Assembly (NCBI RefSeq): GCF_900167555.1
Contig: NZ_FUYF01000013.1
Location: forward strand, 1-64,000
Source: Gemmiger formicilis
GTDB lineage: Bacteria > Bacillota > Clostridia > Oscillospirales > Ruminococcaceae
Direction: 5' to 3'
DNA: 64,000 nt
Below, in pieces: positions 24,251 to 33,740 of this stretch. Under the pieces are notes generated by a model. It was not told the DNA's origin, searched no databases, and saw only the letters and a list, made by a program, of their open reading frames with translations. Both the position numbers and the translations under genes were made by a program. Numbering within the stretch: position 1 is the stretch's first letter; the number at the start of each line of letters is the position of its first letter.

Positions 24251-24841
24251 ATGAACGAATTAGATACCCGCGCCGAGCGATTCCTCGAGTCCATCCGCGC
24301 CGAGGGCGAGGCTGCCTGCGCCGCCATCCGTGAGGAGACGGAGCGCGCGATCAACACCCAGCTGGACGAGACGCGCAAGACCGAGAACGCCCGCGTGGAG
24401 CGCACCCTGCGCTTTGAGACCGAGCGCGCCAAGACCCGCGCCAACCGCGATTTGAGCGCGGCCCGCATGGCCGCCCGCGCCACGCTGGCTGCCCAGCGCC
24501 AGAAAATCGCCGACGAGACCTTCTCGAAGGCCCGTGAGCAGCTGGCTGCCTTTGTGGCCGGCAAGGACTACGCCGCCTGGCTGCAGAAAGAGGCAGCTTC
24601 TCTGGCGGAGACCTTAGGCGAGAACGCCAAGATCACGGCCCGCGCCGCCGACCTGCCGCTGCTGAAAAACGTCGAACTGCCCGCAGGCACCGTTCTGGAG
24701 GCCGACGACAGCATCACGCTGGGCGGCCTGAAGGGCGCAAACCCCGCGAAGGGCGTGGCTGCCGACGATACGCTGGAGGCCCGTCTGGAGGCCCAGCACG
24801 ACTGGTTCCTGGAAAACGCCGGTCTGGAAATTAACATTTGA
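24251..24841 (+). CDS. atpE: V/A-type ATP synthase subunit E (peripheral stalk)
   Basis: A 196-residue protein. A long N-terminal coiled coil (residues about 5-105, Arg/Glu/Ala rich) is followed by a small globular C-terminal domain with GGLKGANPAKGVAADDTLEARLE, the usual subunit E ending (GGV...D.TLE.RL). It pairs with the small stalk subunit to brace the catalytic head. GAGGTG lies five bases before the ATG at 24251. Confidence 0.9.
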   Translation: MNELDTRAERFLESIRAEGEAACAAIREETERAINTQLDETRKTENARVERTLRFETERAKTRANRDLSAARMAARATLAAQRQKIADETFSKAREQLAAFVAGKDYAAWLQKEAASLAETLGENAKITARAADLPLLKNVELPAGTVLEADDSITLGGLKGANPAKGVAADDTLEARLEAQHDWFLENAGLEINI

Positions 24842-24852
24842 GGGGCAAAGCT

Positions 24853-26607
24853 ATGAAAAATACAATTTACAGCATCAACGGCCCCGTTGTCACCATCAAG
24901 GGCAAGACCGATCTGGAAATGATGGAGATGGTCTATGTCGGCAAGGCACGCCTTGTCGGCGAGGTCATCCGCATGAACGACAAGGAAACCACCATCCAGG
25001 TCTATGAGGAGACCGGCGGCCTGAAGGCAGGCGAGCCTGTCGAGAGCACGGGCGGTCCGCTGTCCGTGACCCTCGGCCCCGGCATCCTGCGCAATATCTA
25101 TGACGGCATCCAGCGTCCGCTGCCCGCCATCGAGCAGCACATGGGCAGCTTCATCGAGCGCGGTGCGCATGAGCCGTCTCTGGACGAGGCCGCCAAGTGG
25201 GACGTGACCGTGACCGTACGGCAGGGGGACACCCTGACCGCGGGCCAGATCTACGCCACCTGCCCCGAGACCCCGGCCATCGAGCACCGCTGCATGGTGC
25301 CGCCGACGGTCTCCGGTACGGTCACCTGGGTGGCCGACAACGGCAGCTACACCGTCAACGAGCCTATCGTCAAGCTGACCGATGCCAAGGGTAAGGAGCA
25401 CACGCTGACCCTCTGCCAGAAGTGGCCTATCCGCACCCCGCGCCCGTCTGCCGAGCGCATGACCTCGCCCCGCCCGCTGATCACGGGTCAGCGTGTCATC
25501 GATACGATGTTCCCGCTGGCCAAGGGCGGCGCTGCGGCCATCCCCGGCGGCTTCGGTACCGGCAAGACGATGACCCAGCACCAGATCGCAAAATGGTGCG
25601 ACGCCGACATCATCATCTACGTCGGCTGCGGCGAACGCGGCAACGAGATGACGCAGGCTTTGCAGGAGTTCAGCGAGCTGGTCGACCCCCGCACGGGCAA
25701 GAGCCTGATGGACCGTACCGTCCTGATCGCGAACACGTCCAACATGCCTGTCGCCGCCCGTGAGGCTTCTATCTACACCGGCATCACGCTGGCCGAGTAT
25801 TACCGCGACATGGGCTACCACGCCGCCATGATGGCCGACTCCACCTCCCGCTGGGCCGAGGCTCTGCGTGAGATCAGCGGACGTCTGGAGGAGATGCCCG
25901 CCGACGAGGGCTACCCCGCGTACCTGCCCAGCCGTCTGGCCGAGTTCTACGAGCGCGCCGGTTACGTCAAGACGCTGAACGGCGCGGAAGGCTCTGTCTC
26001 CGTCATCGGCGCTGTCAGCCCGCAGGGCAACGACTTCTCCGAGCCTGTCACCCAGAACACGAAGCGCTTCACCCGCTGCTTCTGGGCGCTGGATAAGTCG
26101 CTGGCCTACGCCCGCCACTATCCCGCCATCAACTGGAACGACTCCTACAGCGAGTATCTGGGTGACCTCGGCGGCTGGTACTACGACAACGTCGGCCACG
26201 ACTTCATGTCCTGCCGTGAGCGCATCGCCAACCTGCTGCTGCAGGAGAACAATCTGATGCAGATCGTCAAGCTGATCGGCTCTGACGTGCTGCCCGACGA
26301 CCAGAAGCTGACGATTGAGATCGCCCGCGTCATCCGCGTCGGATTTTTGCAGCAGAACGCCTTCCACGCGGTTGACACCTACGTCCCGCTGGAAAAGCAG
26401 CTGAAAATGATGGAAACCATTCTGTACCTGTACGACAAGTGCGCCGCACTCGTCGCCAAGCAGGTGCCTGTCAGCCGTCTGCTGGCCACCGGCCTGTTTG
26501 ACGAGCTGGTCCAGATGAAGTATACCGTGCCCAACGACGATTTGAGCAAGCTGGACGAGCTGCAAAAAGCAATCGACACCAAGCTGGCCGCCGTGGCCCA
26601 GGGCTGA
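24853..26607 (+). CDS. atpA: V/A-type ATP synthase catalytic subunit A
   Basis: A 584-residue catalytic subunit of normal length. It has the N-terminal beta-barrel ([24 protein letters not shown]), the A-subunit-specific insertion (about residues 90-190), Walker A GGFGTGKT (about residue 235), the GERGNEM loop with the catalytic Glu, and [14 protein letters not shown]. This is the site of ATP hydrolysis or synthesis. GAGGGG precedes the ATG at 24853. Confidence 0.97.
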   Translation: MKNTIYSINGPVVTIKGKTDLEMMEMVYVGKARLVGEVIRMNDKETTIQVYEETGGLKAGEPVESTGGPLSVTLGPGILRNIYDGIQRPLPAIEQHMGSFIERGAHEPSLDEAAKWDVTVTVRQGDTLTAGQIYATCPETPAIEHRCMVPPTVSGTVTWVADNGSYTVNEPIVKLTDAKGKEHTLTLCQKWPIRTPRPSAERMTSPRPLITGQRVIDTMFPLAKGGAAAIPGGFGTGKTMTQHQIAKWCDADIIIYVGCGERGNEMTQALQEFSELVDPRTGKSLMDRTVLIANTSNMPVAAREASIYTGITLAEYYRDMGYHAAMMADSTSRWAEALREISGRLEEMPADEGYPAYLPSRLAEFYERAGYVKTLNGAEGSVSVIGAVSPQGNDFSEPVTQNTKRFTRCFWALDKSLAYARHYPAINWNDSYSEYLGDLGGWYYDNVGHDFMSCRERIANLLLQENNLMQIVKLIGSDVLPDDQKLTIEIARVIRVGFLQQNAFHAVDTYVPLEKQLKMMETILYLYDKCAALVAKQVPVSRLLATGLFDELVQMKYTVPNDDLSKLDELQKAIDTKLAAVAQG

Positions 26608-26622
26608 TGAGGAGGGAACAAC

Positions 26623-28020
26623 ATGATTCTGGAACATATCGGACTTTCCCAAATCAACGGCAGTCTGGTCGTGCTGGACGGCGTCAAGGGCGTCCAGTAT
26701 GACGAAATGGCAGAGCTGCACCTCGACGACGGCTCGACCCGCGTGGGCCGTGTTGTCCGTGTCGATGGTGACCGCTGCGTCATTCAGGTGTTTGAGGGCA
26801 CCCGCGGGCTGAGCCTTGTCAACAACCGCACGGTGCTGACCGGCCACCCGATGATGATGGATTTAAGCCCCGAGCTGCTGGGCCGCGTGCTGGACGGTCT
26901 GGGCCGCCCCATTGACGGCCTCGGTGACATTTACCCCGTCGCCCGCCGCGATGTCAACGGCGCGCCCATCAACCCCGTCAGCCGTGTCTACCCCCGCAAC
27001 TACATCCACACCGGCATTTCTTCGATTGACTGCCTGGCCACGCTGATCCGCGGCCAGAAACTGCCGATCTTCTCCGGCTCCGGCATGAAGCACAACGAGC
27101 TGGCCGTCCAGATCGTCCGTCAGGCCAGCGTGGCCGACGGGTCGGACTTCGCCATCGTGTTCGCCGCTATGGGCGTCAAGAATGACGTTGCGTCGTATTT
27201 CCGCGAGAGCTTCGAGAGCTGCGGCGCGATGGAGCGCGTTGTCATGCTGCTGAACCTCGCCAACGACCCCATCATCGAGCGTATCATCACCCCGCGCGCC
27301 GCGCTGACGGTGGCCGAGTATCTGGCCTTTGACCTGAACAAGAACGTGCTGGTCATCCTGACCGATATGACAAGCTACTGCGAGGCCCTGCGTGAATTCT
27401 CGTCCTCCAAGGGCGAGATCCCGGGCCGCAAAGGCTTCCCCGGCTACCTGTATTCCGATCTGGCCAGCCTGTACGAGCGCGCCGGTATCATCAAGGGCAG
27501 CAAGGGCTCTGTGACCCAGATCCCGATCCTGACCATGCCCGGCGACGACATTACCCACCCCATCCCCGACCTGACGGGCTACATCACCGAGGGGCAGATC
27601 GTGCTGGACCGCGGCATGGATGCCACCGGCCTGTATCCGCCTGTGTCCGTGCTGCCCAGCCTGTCCCGTCTGATGAAGGACGGCATCGGCGCAGGCTACA
27701 CCCGCGAGGATCACGTCACACTGTCCAACCAGCTGTTCGCCTGCTACGCCAAGGTGCAGGACGCCAAGGCGCTGGCCAGCGTCATCGGCGAGGAGGAATT
27801 GTCCCAGAGCGATAAGCAGCTGATGGCCTTTGGCCGCGCGTTTGAGCAGGAGTTCATCGGCCAGGGCAACACCGACCGCACGATGGAGCAGACCCTCGAC
27901 CTCGGCTGGGAGCTGCTGGCGACCCTGCCCCGCAACGCTCTGGACCGCTGCGACGCCGCGACGCTGGATAAGTATTACGAACCGGCGAAGGCGAGAATCA
28001 GTAAAGCAAATAATAAATAA
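26623..28020 (+). CDS. atpB: V/A-type ATP synthase subunit B
   Basis: A 465-residue non-catalytic nucleotide-binding-fold subunit that alternates with A in the head. Diagnostic features are [67 protein letters not shown] and the lack of a functional Walker A (SGSGMKHNE). It starts 15 bases after subunit A with GAGGAGGG. Its last codons and stop (AATAATAAATAA) merge into an A+T-rich inverted-repeat arm. Confidence 0.97.
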   Translation: MILEHIGLSQINGSLVVLDGVKGVQYDEMAELHLDDGSTRVGRVVRVDGDRCVIQVFEGTRGLSLVNNRTVLTGHPMMMDLSPELLGRVLDGLGRPIDGLGDIYPVARRDVNGAPINPVSRVYPRNYIHTGISSIDCLATLIRGQKLPIFSGSGMKHNELAVQIVRQASVADGSDFAIVFAAMGVKNDVASYFRESFESCGAMERVVMLLNLANDPIIERIITPRAALTVAEYLAFDLNKNVLVILTDMTSYCEALREFSSSKGEIPGRKGFPGYLYSDLASLYERAGIIKGSKGSVTQIPILTMPGDDITHPIPDLTGYITEGQIVLDRGMDATGLYPPVSVLPSLSRLMKDGIGAGYTREDHVTLSNQLFACYAKVQDAKALASVIGEEELSQSDKQLMAFGRAFEQEFIGQGNTDRTMEQTLDLGWELLATLPRNALDRCDAATLDKYYEPAKARISKANNK

Positions 28021-28224
28021 AAAATAATAAATAATAAATGTGGATGCGCGGCAGCACCCCCGGCAGGGGGAGGTAGGGGCGAACATTGTTCGCCCGCCCG
28101 TTTGCCGCTATTGCACGATTTTCGGGTTTACCGTAGGGGCGGATTCCATATCCGCCCGCACTTTGAGCCGCGCAGCGGCGATCCACTTTCTTTTTTATTT
28201 ATTATTTATTCTTTATTATTTATC
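28008..28224. repeat. A+T-rich inverted repeat enclosing two palindromic units, between atpB and atpD
   Basis: The left arm (28008-28039) is built of AATAATAAAT motifs, and the right arm (28192-28224) of ATTTATTATTTATT motifs. They are nearly complementary over about 27 bases. The enclosed 150 bases hold forward units at 28073-28097 (GGGCGAACA-T-TGTTCGCCC) and 28133-28159 (GGGCGGAT-TCCAT-ATCCGCCC). The left arm includes the atpB stop; the right arm ends just before the atpD ribosome site. It looks like an insertion with terminal inverted repeats, and in RNA it would form a large stem. Confidence 0.75.
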
Positions 28225-28237
28225 AAAGGAGTACCCA

Positions 28238-28861
28238 ATGGCACAGCAGGTTTTTCCCACAAAATCAAACCTGATGGCGACAAAGCGCAGTCTGGCGCTG
28301 GCGACCCAGGGCTATGACCTGATGGACCGCAAGCGCAACATCCTTGTGCGCGAGATGATGCAGCTGATTGACCGCGCCGCAGGCATTCAGGACCGCATCA
28401 GCGCGGCCTACGCCGAGGCGTATGAGGCGCTGAAAAAGGCCAACATCATGCTGGGTTCTGTCGGCGGCTATGCTGCCGGTGTGCCGGTGGAGCGCGGCGT
28501 GCAGATGTCCACCCGCAGCGTCATGGGCGTTGAGCTGCCCACGCTGCGCCTGAACACCACCTCGCCCATGGGGCTGTACTATGACTTGGAATCCACCAAC
28601 GGCACGCTGGATGTGGCCTACCTCAAGTTCAATGAGGTCAAGACGCTGACCGTCGAGCTGGCCGAGGTCGAGACCAGCGTCATCCGTCTGGCCGAGGCCA
28701 TCCAAAAGACCCAGAAGCGCGCCAACGCCCTGGGCAACGTGCAGATCCCCCAGATGCAAAAGACCATCAAGTCCATCGACGAGGTCCTGAGCGAGCGTGA
28801 GCGCGAGGAATTCAGCCGTCTGAAGGTCATCAAGGCACAAAAAGAGAAAGAAGAAGCGTGA
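28238..28861 (+). CDS. atpD: V/A-type ATP synthase subunit D (central rotor shaft)
   Basis: A 207-residue, mostly helical protein with the family N-terminus FPTKSNLMATKRSLALATQGYDLMDRKRNILVREMM and a matching long C-terminal helix (TQKRANALGNVQIPQMQKTIKSIDEVLSEREREEFSRLKVIKAQK). These two antiparallel helices form the shaft that turns inside the A3B3 head. AAAGGAG precedes the ATG at 28238. It is the last gene of the operon. Confidence 0.95.
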   Translation: MAQQVFPTKSNLMATKRSLALATQGYDLMDRKRNILVREMMQLIDRAAGIQDRISAAYAEAYEALKKANIMLGSVGGYAAGVPVERGVQMSTRSVMGVELPTLRLNTTSPMGLYYDLESTNGTLDVAYLKFNEVKTLTVELAEVETSVIRLAEAIQKTQKRANALGNVQIPQMQKTIKSIDEVLSEREREEFSRLKVIKAQKEKEEA

Positions 28862-28868
28862 CCTTCAA

Positions 28869-29064
28869 GCCTTCTCCCTCTGGGGGAGAAGGTGGCCCCG
28901 CAGGGCCGGATGAGGGGAGAGCTTATGGCGGTTGCCCGTCTGTGGGGGCACCGTAGGGGCGGATTCTATATCCGCCCGTGGAGATTTGCCCGTTTAAGGG
29001 CTGCAATGACAGACTTTGCCCGCATCAGTCACCTTCGATGACAGCTTCCCCCGAGGGGGAAGCT
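28869..29064. repeat. Second-family element with a first-family unit between its arms
   Basis: Left arm: CTTCTCCCTCTGGGGGAGAAGG (28869-28892) with GGTGGCC...GGATGAGGGG. Right arm: CATCAGTCACCTTCGATGACAGCTTCC..., ending in the palindrome at 29043-29064. A forward GTAGGGG unit (28953-28978) lies between the two arms, so one family is nested in the other. The 337-base spacer 28862-29198 otherwise holds only a -10-like TATAAT (29134-29139). Confidence 0.82.
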
Positions 29065-29070
29065 TTTTTT
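29043..29070 (+). terminator. Repeat-derived intrinsic terminator of the V-ATPase operon
   Basis: AGCTTCCCCC-GA-GGGGGAAGCT followed by TTTTTT is a textbook intrinsic terminator, and it is also the right-hand palindrome of the repeat element. Confidence 0.8.
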
Positions 29071-29198
29071 GTTTGTGGAATTTTCCCAAACACCCCGCCA
29101 CTTTTCTAAATGGCGCTGTCAAAAAAATAACGGTATAATAAAGGCAGAACATGGGAATCATCGGCAAACAGCCGATACAATAAAAGGAGAGAATTTCT

Positions 29199-30347
29199 AT
29201 GGCAAGTCGTATTGTACTGAACACTATTTCCTACCACGGCCACGGCGCAATCGAGAACATCGTTCCCGAGCTGACCGCCCGCGGCTACAAGAAGGCTTTC
29301 GTCTGCTCTGACCCCGATCTGATCAAGTTCGGCGTCACCAAGAAGGTCACCGACCTGCTGGACGCCGCCGGCTTTGCCTACAGCGTTTACAGCGAGATCA
29401 AGCCCAACCCCACCATCCAGAACGTTCAGGACGGCGTTGCCGCCTTTAAGGCTGCCGAGGCTGACTGCATCGTCACCATCGGCGGCGGCTCCTCCATGGA
29501 TACCGCCAAGGCCATCGGCATCATCATCAACAACCCCGAGTTCGCGGATGTCCGCAGCCTGGAGGGCGTTGCCCCCACCAAGAAGCACGCCGTGTTCACC
29601 ATTGCGGTGCCCACCACCGCCGGCACCGCTGCCGAGGTCACGATCAACTACGTCATCACCGATGTCGAGAAGAAGCGCAAGTTCGTCTGCGTGGACACCA
29701 ACGACATCCCCGAGATCGCCGTTGTCGATCCCGATATGATGTCCAGCATGCCCAAGGGTCTGACCGCCGCTACCGGCATGGACGCCCTGACCCACGCCAT
29801 CGAGGGCTACATCACCAAGGGCCACTGCACCATCTCCGATATGTTCCATCTCGAGGCCATCAAGTTGATTTCCGAGAACCTGCGCGGCGCTGTGCAGAAC
29901 ACCCCGGAGGGCCGCGAGGGCATGGCTCTGGGCCAGTACATTGCCGGTATGGGCTTCTCCAACGTCGGCCTGGGCATCGTCCACAGCATGGCCCACGGCC
30001 TGTCCGCCCTGTATGACACCCCCCACGGCGTTGCCTGTGCCATCATCCTGCCCACCGGTCTGGAGTACAACAAGACCGCGGCCGGCGAGCGTTACCGTGC
30101 CGTCGGCAAGGCGATGGGCGTGACCGGCATTGATGAGATGAACGACGTCGAGGCCGCCGATGCCACGATTGCAGCCGTCAAGAAGCTGAGCGCCGACGTG
30201 GGCATCCCCGCCGACCTGAAGGGCATCCTGAAGGAGGAGGACGTTCAGTTCCTGGCCGAGTCCGCCTTTGCCGACGCCTGCTGCCCGGGCAACCCCCGCG
30301 ACACCAGCGTTGAGGAGATCAAGGAGCTGTACCGCAGCCTGATGTAA
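29199..30347 (+). CDS. fucO: Iron-containing alcohol dehydrogenase, lactaldehyde reductase type
   Basis: A 382-residue group III alcohol dehydrogenase. It is very close in pattern to E. coli FucO: NPTIQNVQDG, GGGSSMDTAKAIG (NAD binding), NNPEFADVRSLEGVAPT, PTTAGTAAEVTINYVITD, and the metal ligands in DALTHAIEGY and HSMAHGLSALYDTPHG. It likely reduces lactaldehyde to 1,2-propanediol during fucose or rhamnose breakdown, or acts on a similar aldehyde. No fucose genes are adjacent, so the substrate is inferred from similarity only. AAAGGAGAG precedes the ATG. TATAAT at 29134-29139 is a candidate -10. Confidence 0.9.
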   Translation: MASRIVLNTISYHGHGAIENIVPELTARGYKKAFVCSDPDLIKFGVTKKVTDLLDAAGFAYSVYSEIKPNPTIQNVQDGVAAFKAAEADCIVTIGGGSSMDTAKAIGIIINNPEFADVRSLEGVAPTKKHAVFTIAVPTTAGTAAEVTINYVITDVEKKRKFVCVDTNDIPEIAVVDPDMMSSMPKGLTAATGMDALTHAIEGYITKGHCTISDMFHLEAIKLISENLRGAVQNTPEGREGMALGQYIAGMGFSNVGLGIVHSMAHGLSALYDTPHGVACAIILPTGLEYNKTAAGERYRAVGKAMGVTGIDEMNDVEAADATIAAVKKLSADVGIPADLKGILKEEDVQFLAESAFADACCPGNPRDTSVEEIKELYRSLM

Positions 30348-30367
30348 TTTAGTATTACATAATGTAA

Positions 30368-30404
30368 GAGGGTATCTGCTGAAATGGCAGGTACCCTCTT
30401 TTTT
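30368..30404 (+). terminator. Intrinsic terminator of fucO
   Basis: GAGGGTATCTGC and GGCAGGTACCCTC form a stem followed by TTTTTTG. Confidence 0.88.
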
Positions 30405-30430
30405 GCTGTTATGTCGTTTATGGGTAGTTC

Positions 30431-30600
30431 GTAGGGAGCGGTCTTGACCGCTCCGGGAACGTGACGATGGCCGCAAACAGCCCGGAGGGGTCAAGACCCC
30501 TCCCTACAAGCAGGGTAGGGGCCGCACATGTGCGGCCCGCAACCTTACGGCAAAAGCAATTTTACCGGAAAGCCGCGGGCCGGGCGTGCCCGGCCCCTAC
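30431..30600. repeat. Four palindromic units in two opposed pairs
   Basis: Units: 30431-30455 (forward, AGCGGTC/GACCGCT), 30484-30507 (reverse, AGGGGTC/GACCCCT), 30515-30540 (forward, core GCCGCACATGTGCGGC) and 30575-30600 (reverse, core GGGCGTGCCC). The second spacer contains CCTTACGGCAAAAGC, as in other pairs. They lie between the convergent fucO and lepA genes. Confidence 0.87.
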
Positions 30601-30664
30601 CAATATTGTGATTTTGTTTGGAATTTCTTCGGTTCCTTCTTTGCAAAGAAGGAACAAACCCCCG

Positions 30665-32473
30665 TTAAGAATCCGAATCCAGCTTCAGCACCGCAGTAAA
30701 CGCCTCGCTCGGCAGGGTCACGCTGCCCAGCTGGCGCATCTTCTTTTTGCCTTCCTTCTGCTTTTCCAGCAGCTTCTTCTTACGGGTGATGTCACCGCCG
30801 TAGCACTTGGCCAACACGTCCTTGCGCATGGCCTTGACCGTCTCGCGGGCAATGACCTTGCCGCCCACAGCCGCCTGCACCGGGATCTCAAACAGCGCGC
30901 GGGGGATATTCTCCTTCAGCTTCTCGCAGATGCGGCGGCCCTTCGCGTAGGCGTTGTCTGCAAAGACGATCATCGACAGGGCATCGACGACCTCGCCGTT
31001 GAGCAAAAAGTCCAGACGGACGAGCTTGCTCTCGTGCCAGCCCTCCCACTCGTAGTCGTAGCTGGCATAGCCGCGGCTGCGGGACTTGATGGCATCAAAG
31101 AAGTCGTAGACGATCTCGCCCAGCGGGATCAGGTAATGCAGGTCAACGCGCGTTTCGTCCATATACTTCATATCGACCAGCACGCCGCGCTTCGTCTGGC
31201 ACAGGTCCATCAGCGGGCCGACGTAATCGTTCGGTGTGTAGATGTGCGCGTTGACGAACGGCTCCTCCTGCTTGACGATGCGGGTCGGGTCGGGGTAGGC
31301 GGAGGGGTTGTCAATGACCTCCACCGTGCCGTCGGTCAGCGTCAGGCGGTACTGGACGCCCGGCGTCGTCGTGATAAGGTCAAGGTCAAACTCGCGCTCA
31401 AGACGCTCGGTGATGATCTCCATGTGGAGCAGGCCCAGGAAACCGCAGCGGAAGCCGAAGCCCAGCGCGGCACTCGTCTCCGGCTCAAAGATCAGGCTCG
31501 CGTCGTTGAGCTGCAATTTCTCCAGCGCGTCCTTCAGGTCGGGATAGTCCGCGCCGTCGGCGGGGTAAATGCCGCAGAACACCATCGGCGTGACCGTGCG
31601 GAAGCCGGGCATCGGCTCCGGTGTGGGGTTCGCGGCCAGCGTGACGGTATCGCCGACGCGGGTGTCGCGCACGGTCTTGATGCTGGCCGTCAGGTAGCCG
31701 ACCTCGCCGGCCTCGAGCTTGTCACAGGGGGTCAGGCTCGTTGCGCCCATGTGGCCGACCTCCACCAGCTGGAACTCCGCGCCGGTGCTCATCAGGCGGA
31801 TGGTGTCGCCGGGCTTGACCGTGCCCTCAAAGATGCGGACGTAGACGATGACGCCCTTGTAGCTGTCGTAGATGGAGTCGAAGATCAGCGCCTTCAGCGG
31901 TGCGTCGGGGTCGCCGGTGGGGGCGGGAATATCCCGCGCAACGCTTTCCAGCACCTCTTTGACGCCGATGCCCAGCTTGGCCGAGACGCGCGGTGCCTCC
32001 ATGCAGGGCAGGCCGATGACGTCCTCGACCTCCTTTGCCACGGCGTCAGGGTCGGCACTGGGCAGGTCGATCTTGTTCAAAATCGGCACGACCTCCAGAT
32101 TGTGGTCCAGCGCCAGATAGCAGTTCGCCAGCGTCTGCGCCTCAACGCCCTGGCTGGCGTCGACGACGAGGACTGCGCCCTCGCAGGCGGCCAGACTGCG
32201 GCTGACCTCGTACTGGAAGTCCACATGGCCCGGGGTGTCGATGAGGTTGAACTCATAGGTCTCGCCGTCGTCGGCCTTGTAGCGCATCGTGACGGCGCGG
32301 GCCTTGATGGTGATGCCGCGCTCCTTCTCGATGTCCATGTCGTCCAGCACCTGGTCGGTCATGGTGCGCTTGTCGACGCTGTCGGTCAGCTCCAGCATAC
32401 GGTCCGACAGGGTGGACTTGCCGTGGTCGATGTGGGCAATAATGCAAAAGTTGCGGATGTTCTTGCGGGCCAT
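30665..32473 (-). CDS. lepA: Elongation factor 4 (LepA), translational GTPase
   Basis: A 602-residue protein of standard length. G-domain motifs are [13 protein letters not shown] (P-loop), DTPGHVDF and NKID. The domains then follow the EF-G-like order II, III, V and end with the LepA-specific C-terminal domain ([27 protein letters not shown]). It back-translocates or rescues ribosomes. Its start codon overlaps the stop of the upstream alanine racemase gene by one base (TGATG), so the two are translationally coupled. Confidence 0.97.
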   Translation of the reverse strand: MARKNIRNFCIIAHIDHGKSTLSDRMLELTDSVDKRTMTDQVLDDMDIEKERGITIKARAVTMRYKADDGETYEFNLIDTPGHVDFQYEVSRSLAACEGAVLVVDASQGVEAQTLANCYLALDHNLEVVPILNKIDLPSADPDAVAKEVEDVIGLPCMEAPRVSAKLGIGVKEVLESVARDIPAPTGDPDAPLKALIFDSIYDSYKGVIVYVRIFEGTVKPGDTIRLMSTGAEFQLVEVGHMGATSLTPCDKLEAGEVGYLTASIKTVRDTRVGDTVTLAANPTPEPMPGFRTVTPMVFCGIYPADGADYPDLKDALEKLQLNDASLIFEPETSAALGFGFRCGFLGLLHMEIITERLEREFDLDLITTTPGVQYRLTLTDGTVEVIDNPSAYPDPTRIVKQEEPFVNAHIYTPNDYVGPLMDLCQTKRGVLVDMKYMDETRVDLHYLIPLGEIVYDFFDAIKSRSRGYASYDYEWEGWHESKLVRLDFLLNGEVVDALSMIVFADNAYAKGRRICEKLKENIPRALFEIPVQAAVGGKVIARETVKAMRKDVLAKCYGGDITRKKKLLEKQKEGKKKMRQLGSVTLPSEAFTAVLKLDSDS

Positions 32474-33660
32474 CAGGTTTCCTCCAAATTGTTCCAGATC
32501 TCGCAGATCTTGCCGTTTTCCTTATATACGCGGGGCACGCGGCGGGCAAGGCCGCACACGACTTCGTAGTTGATGGTCTGTGTCTTGGCGGCAATCGTGT
32601 CAGCCGTGTCGCCGCCGTCCGGGCCAAAGACCGTGACCTCGTCGCCCATCTTCACGCCGGGAATGTCCGTCACATCGACCATTGTCTGGTCCATGCAGAC
32701 GCGCCCGACCACGGGGGCCCGCTGGCCGCGGATGACCATGACGCCCCGGTCCGGCCCGCCGGACAGCATCCGCGGGTAGCCGTCAGCGTAGCCCACACAG
32801 ACTGTGGCGACGCGCATCGGCCTATCGGCGGTAAAGGTGCGCCCGTAGCTGACGCTCTGACCGGGCTGCAGCTCCTTGACAAAGGTCACGACGGATTTCA
32901 GCGACATGACGGGCTGCAGGGCGGGGAAGTGTACCTCATTGCTGGGGTCGAGCCCGTACAGGATGATGCCCGCGCGGGTCATGTCGTGTCGCCACTCGGG
33001 GTGGCGCAGCTGTGCGGCAGAGTTGGCGCAGTGTACCGTGCCGACAGGGCAGCCGTCCGCACGCAGCCGCTCTACGACCTGCGCGAACAGCGCGTGCTGC
33101 TCGTCGGTGTAGCGCTCGTCGTCGGGCTCGACGCTGTCCGCCACCGCAAAGTGCTGAAAGACGCCGCAGATGTCCAGCCCGGGCAGGGCGTAGAGAGCCT
33201 CCAGCTCGCGGATGGTCTCCGCAAAGCCGGAACGCACCGCAAAGCCGATGCGGCCCATGCCGGTGTCGATCTTCAGGTGGACCTTAACCTTGACGCCCGC
33301 CTTGACGGCAGCAGCGGAGAGCGCCTGTGCGTATTCGGTCGAATAGCAGGTGGTGATCAGGTCGTTGGCAGCCAGCACAGCCGCATAGGTGGGGTCGGCG
33401 TAGCCCAGAATCAGGATGGGTGTTGTGATGCCGCCGCGGCGCAGGTGCCGCCCCTCGCCAAGGGAACTGACCGCGAAGCCCGCAGCACCGGCCTCCTGCA
33501 GAACGCGGGCGATGACGTTATCGCCGTGGCCGTAGGCGTCCGCCTTGACGACGGCACAGACCGGCCCGCCTACGGTGCGGCGGATATATTCATAATTTTC
33601 ACGCAGGGCCGTCAAATCGATCTCGGCCCAGCAGTGCTTTTCCAAGGTAAGTGTATTCAT
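32473..33660 (-). CDS. alr: Alanine racemase
   Basis: A 395-residue PLP enzyme that makes D-alanine for peptidoglycan. The PLP lysine is K39 in [11 protein letters not shown]. The barrel ([17 protein letters not shown]) and the C-terminal beta domain with the second catalytic Tyr region ([26 protein letters not shown]) are intact. The start was set at the ATG at 33660, after ACGGAGGAAAT. It heads an alr-lepA operon with a clear promoter. Confidence 0.95.
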   Translation of the reverse strand: MNTLTLEKHCWAEIDLTALRENYEYIRRTVGGPVCAVVKADAYGHGDNVIARVLQEAGAAGFAVSSLGEGRHLRRGGITTPILILGYADPTYAAVLAANDLITTCYSTEYAQALSAAAVKAGVKVKVHLKIDTGMGRIGFAVRSGFAETIRELEALYALPGLDICGVFQHFAVADSVEPDDERYTDEQHALFAQVVERLRADGCPVGTVHCANSAAQLRHPEWRHDMTRAGIILYGLDPSNEVHFPALQPVMSLKSVVTFVKELQPGQSVSYGRTFTADRPMRVATVCVGYADGYPRMLSGGPDRGVMVIRGQRAPVVGRVCMDQTMVDVTDIPGVKMGDEVTVFGPDGGDTADTIAAKTQTINYEVVCGLARRVPRVYKENGKICEIWNNLEET

Positions 33661-33687
33661 AGTGCGCCATTTCCTCCGTAACAGTTT

Positions 33688-33716
33688 ATTATAGCATGAA
33701 AACAGCGTTCCTGCAA
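33688..33716 (-). promoter_or_regulatory. Promoter of alr-lepA
   Basis: On the minus strand: TTGCAG (33716-33711), a 17-base spacer and TATAAT (33693-33688). Confidence 0.8.
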
Positions 33717-33740
33717 CCAATTTTCAGGTTTTCTGATTTT

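Noticed and set aside
24568-26847. A 759-codon open frame antisense to the V-ATPase E and A genes
   Set aside because: Same reason: it is antisense to conserved genes, with low-complexity His/Asp/Gly/Arg content and no domain. Comparable antisense frames opposite fruA, lepA, rnr and the ABC genes were dropped too.
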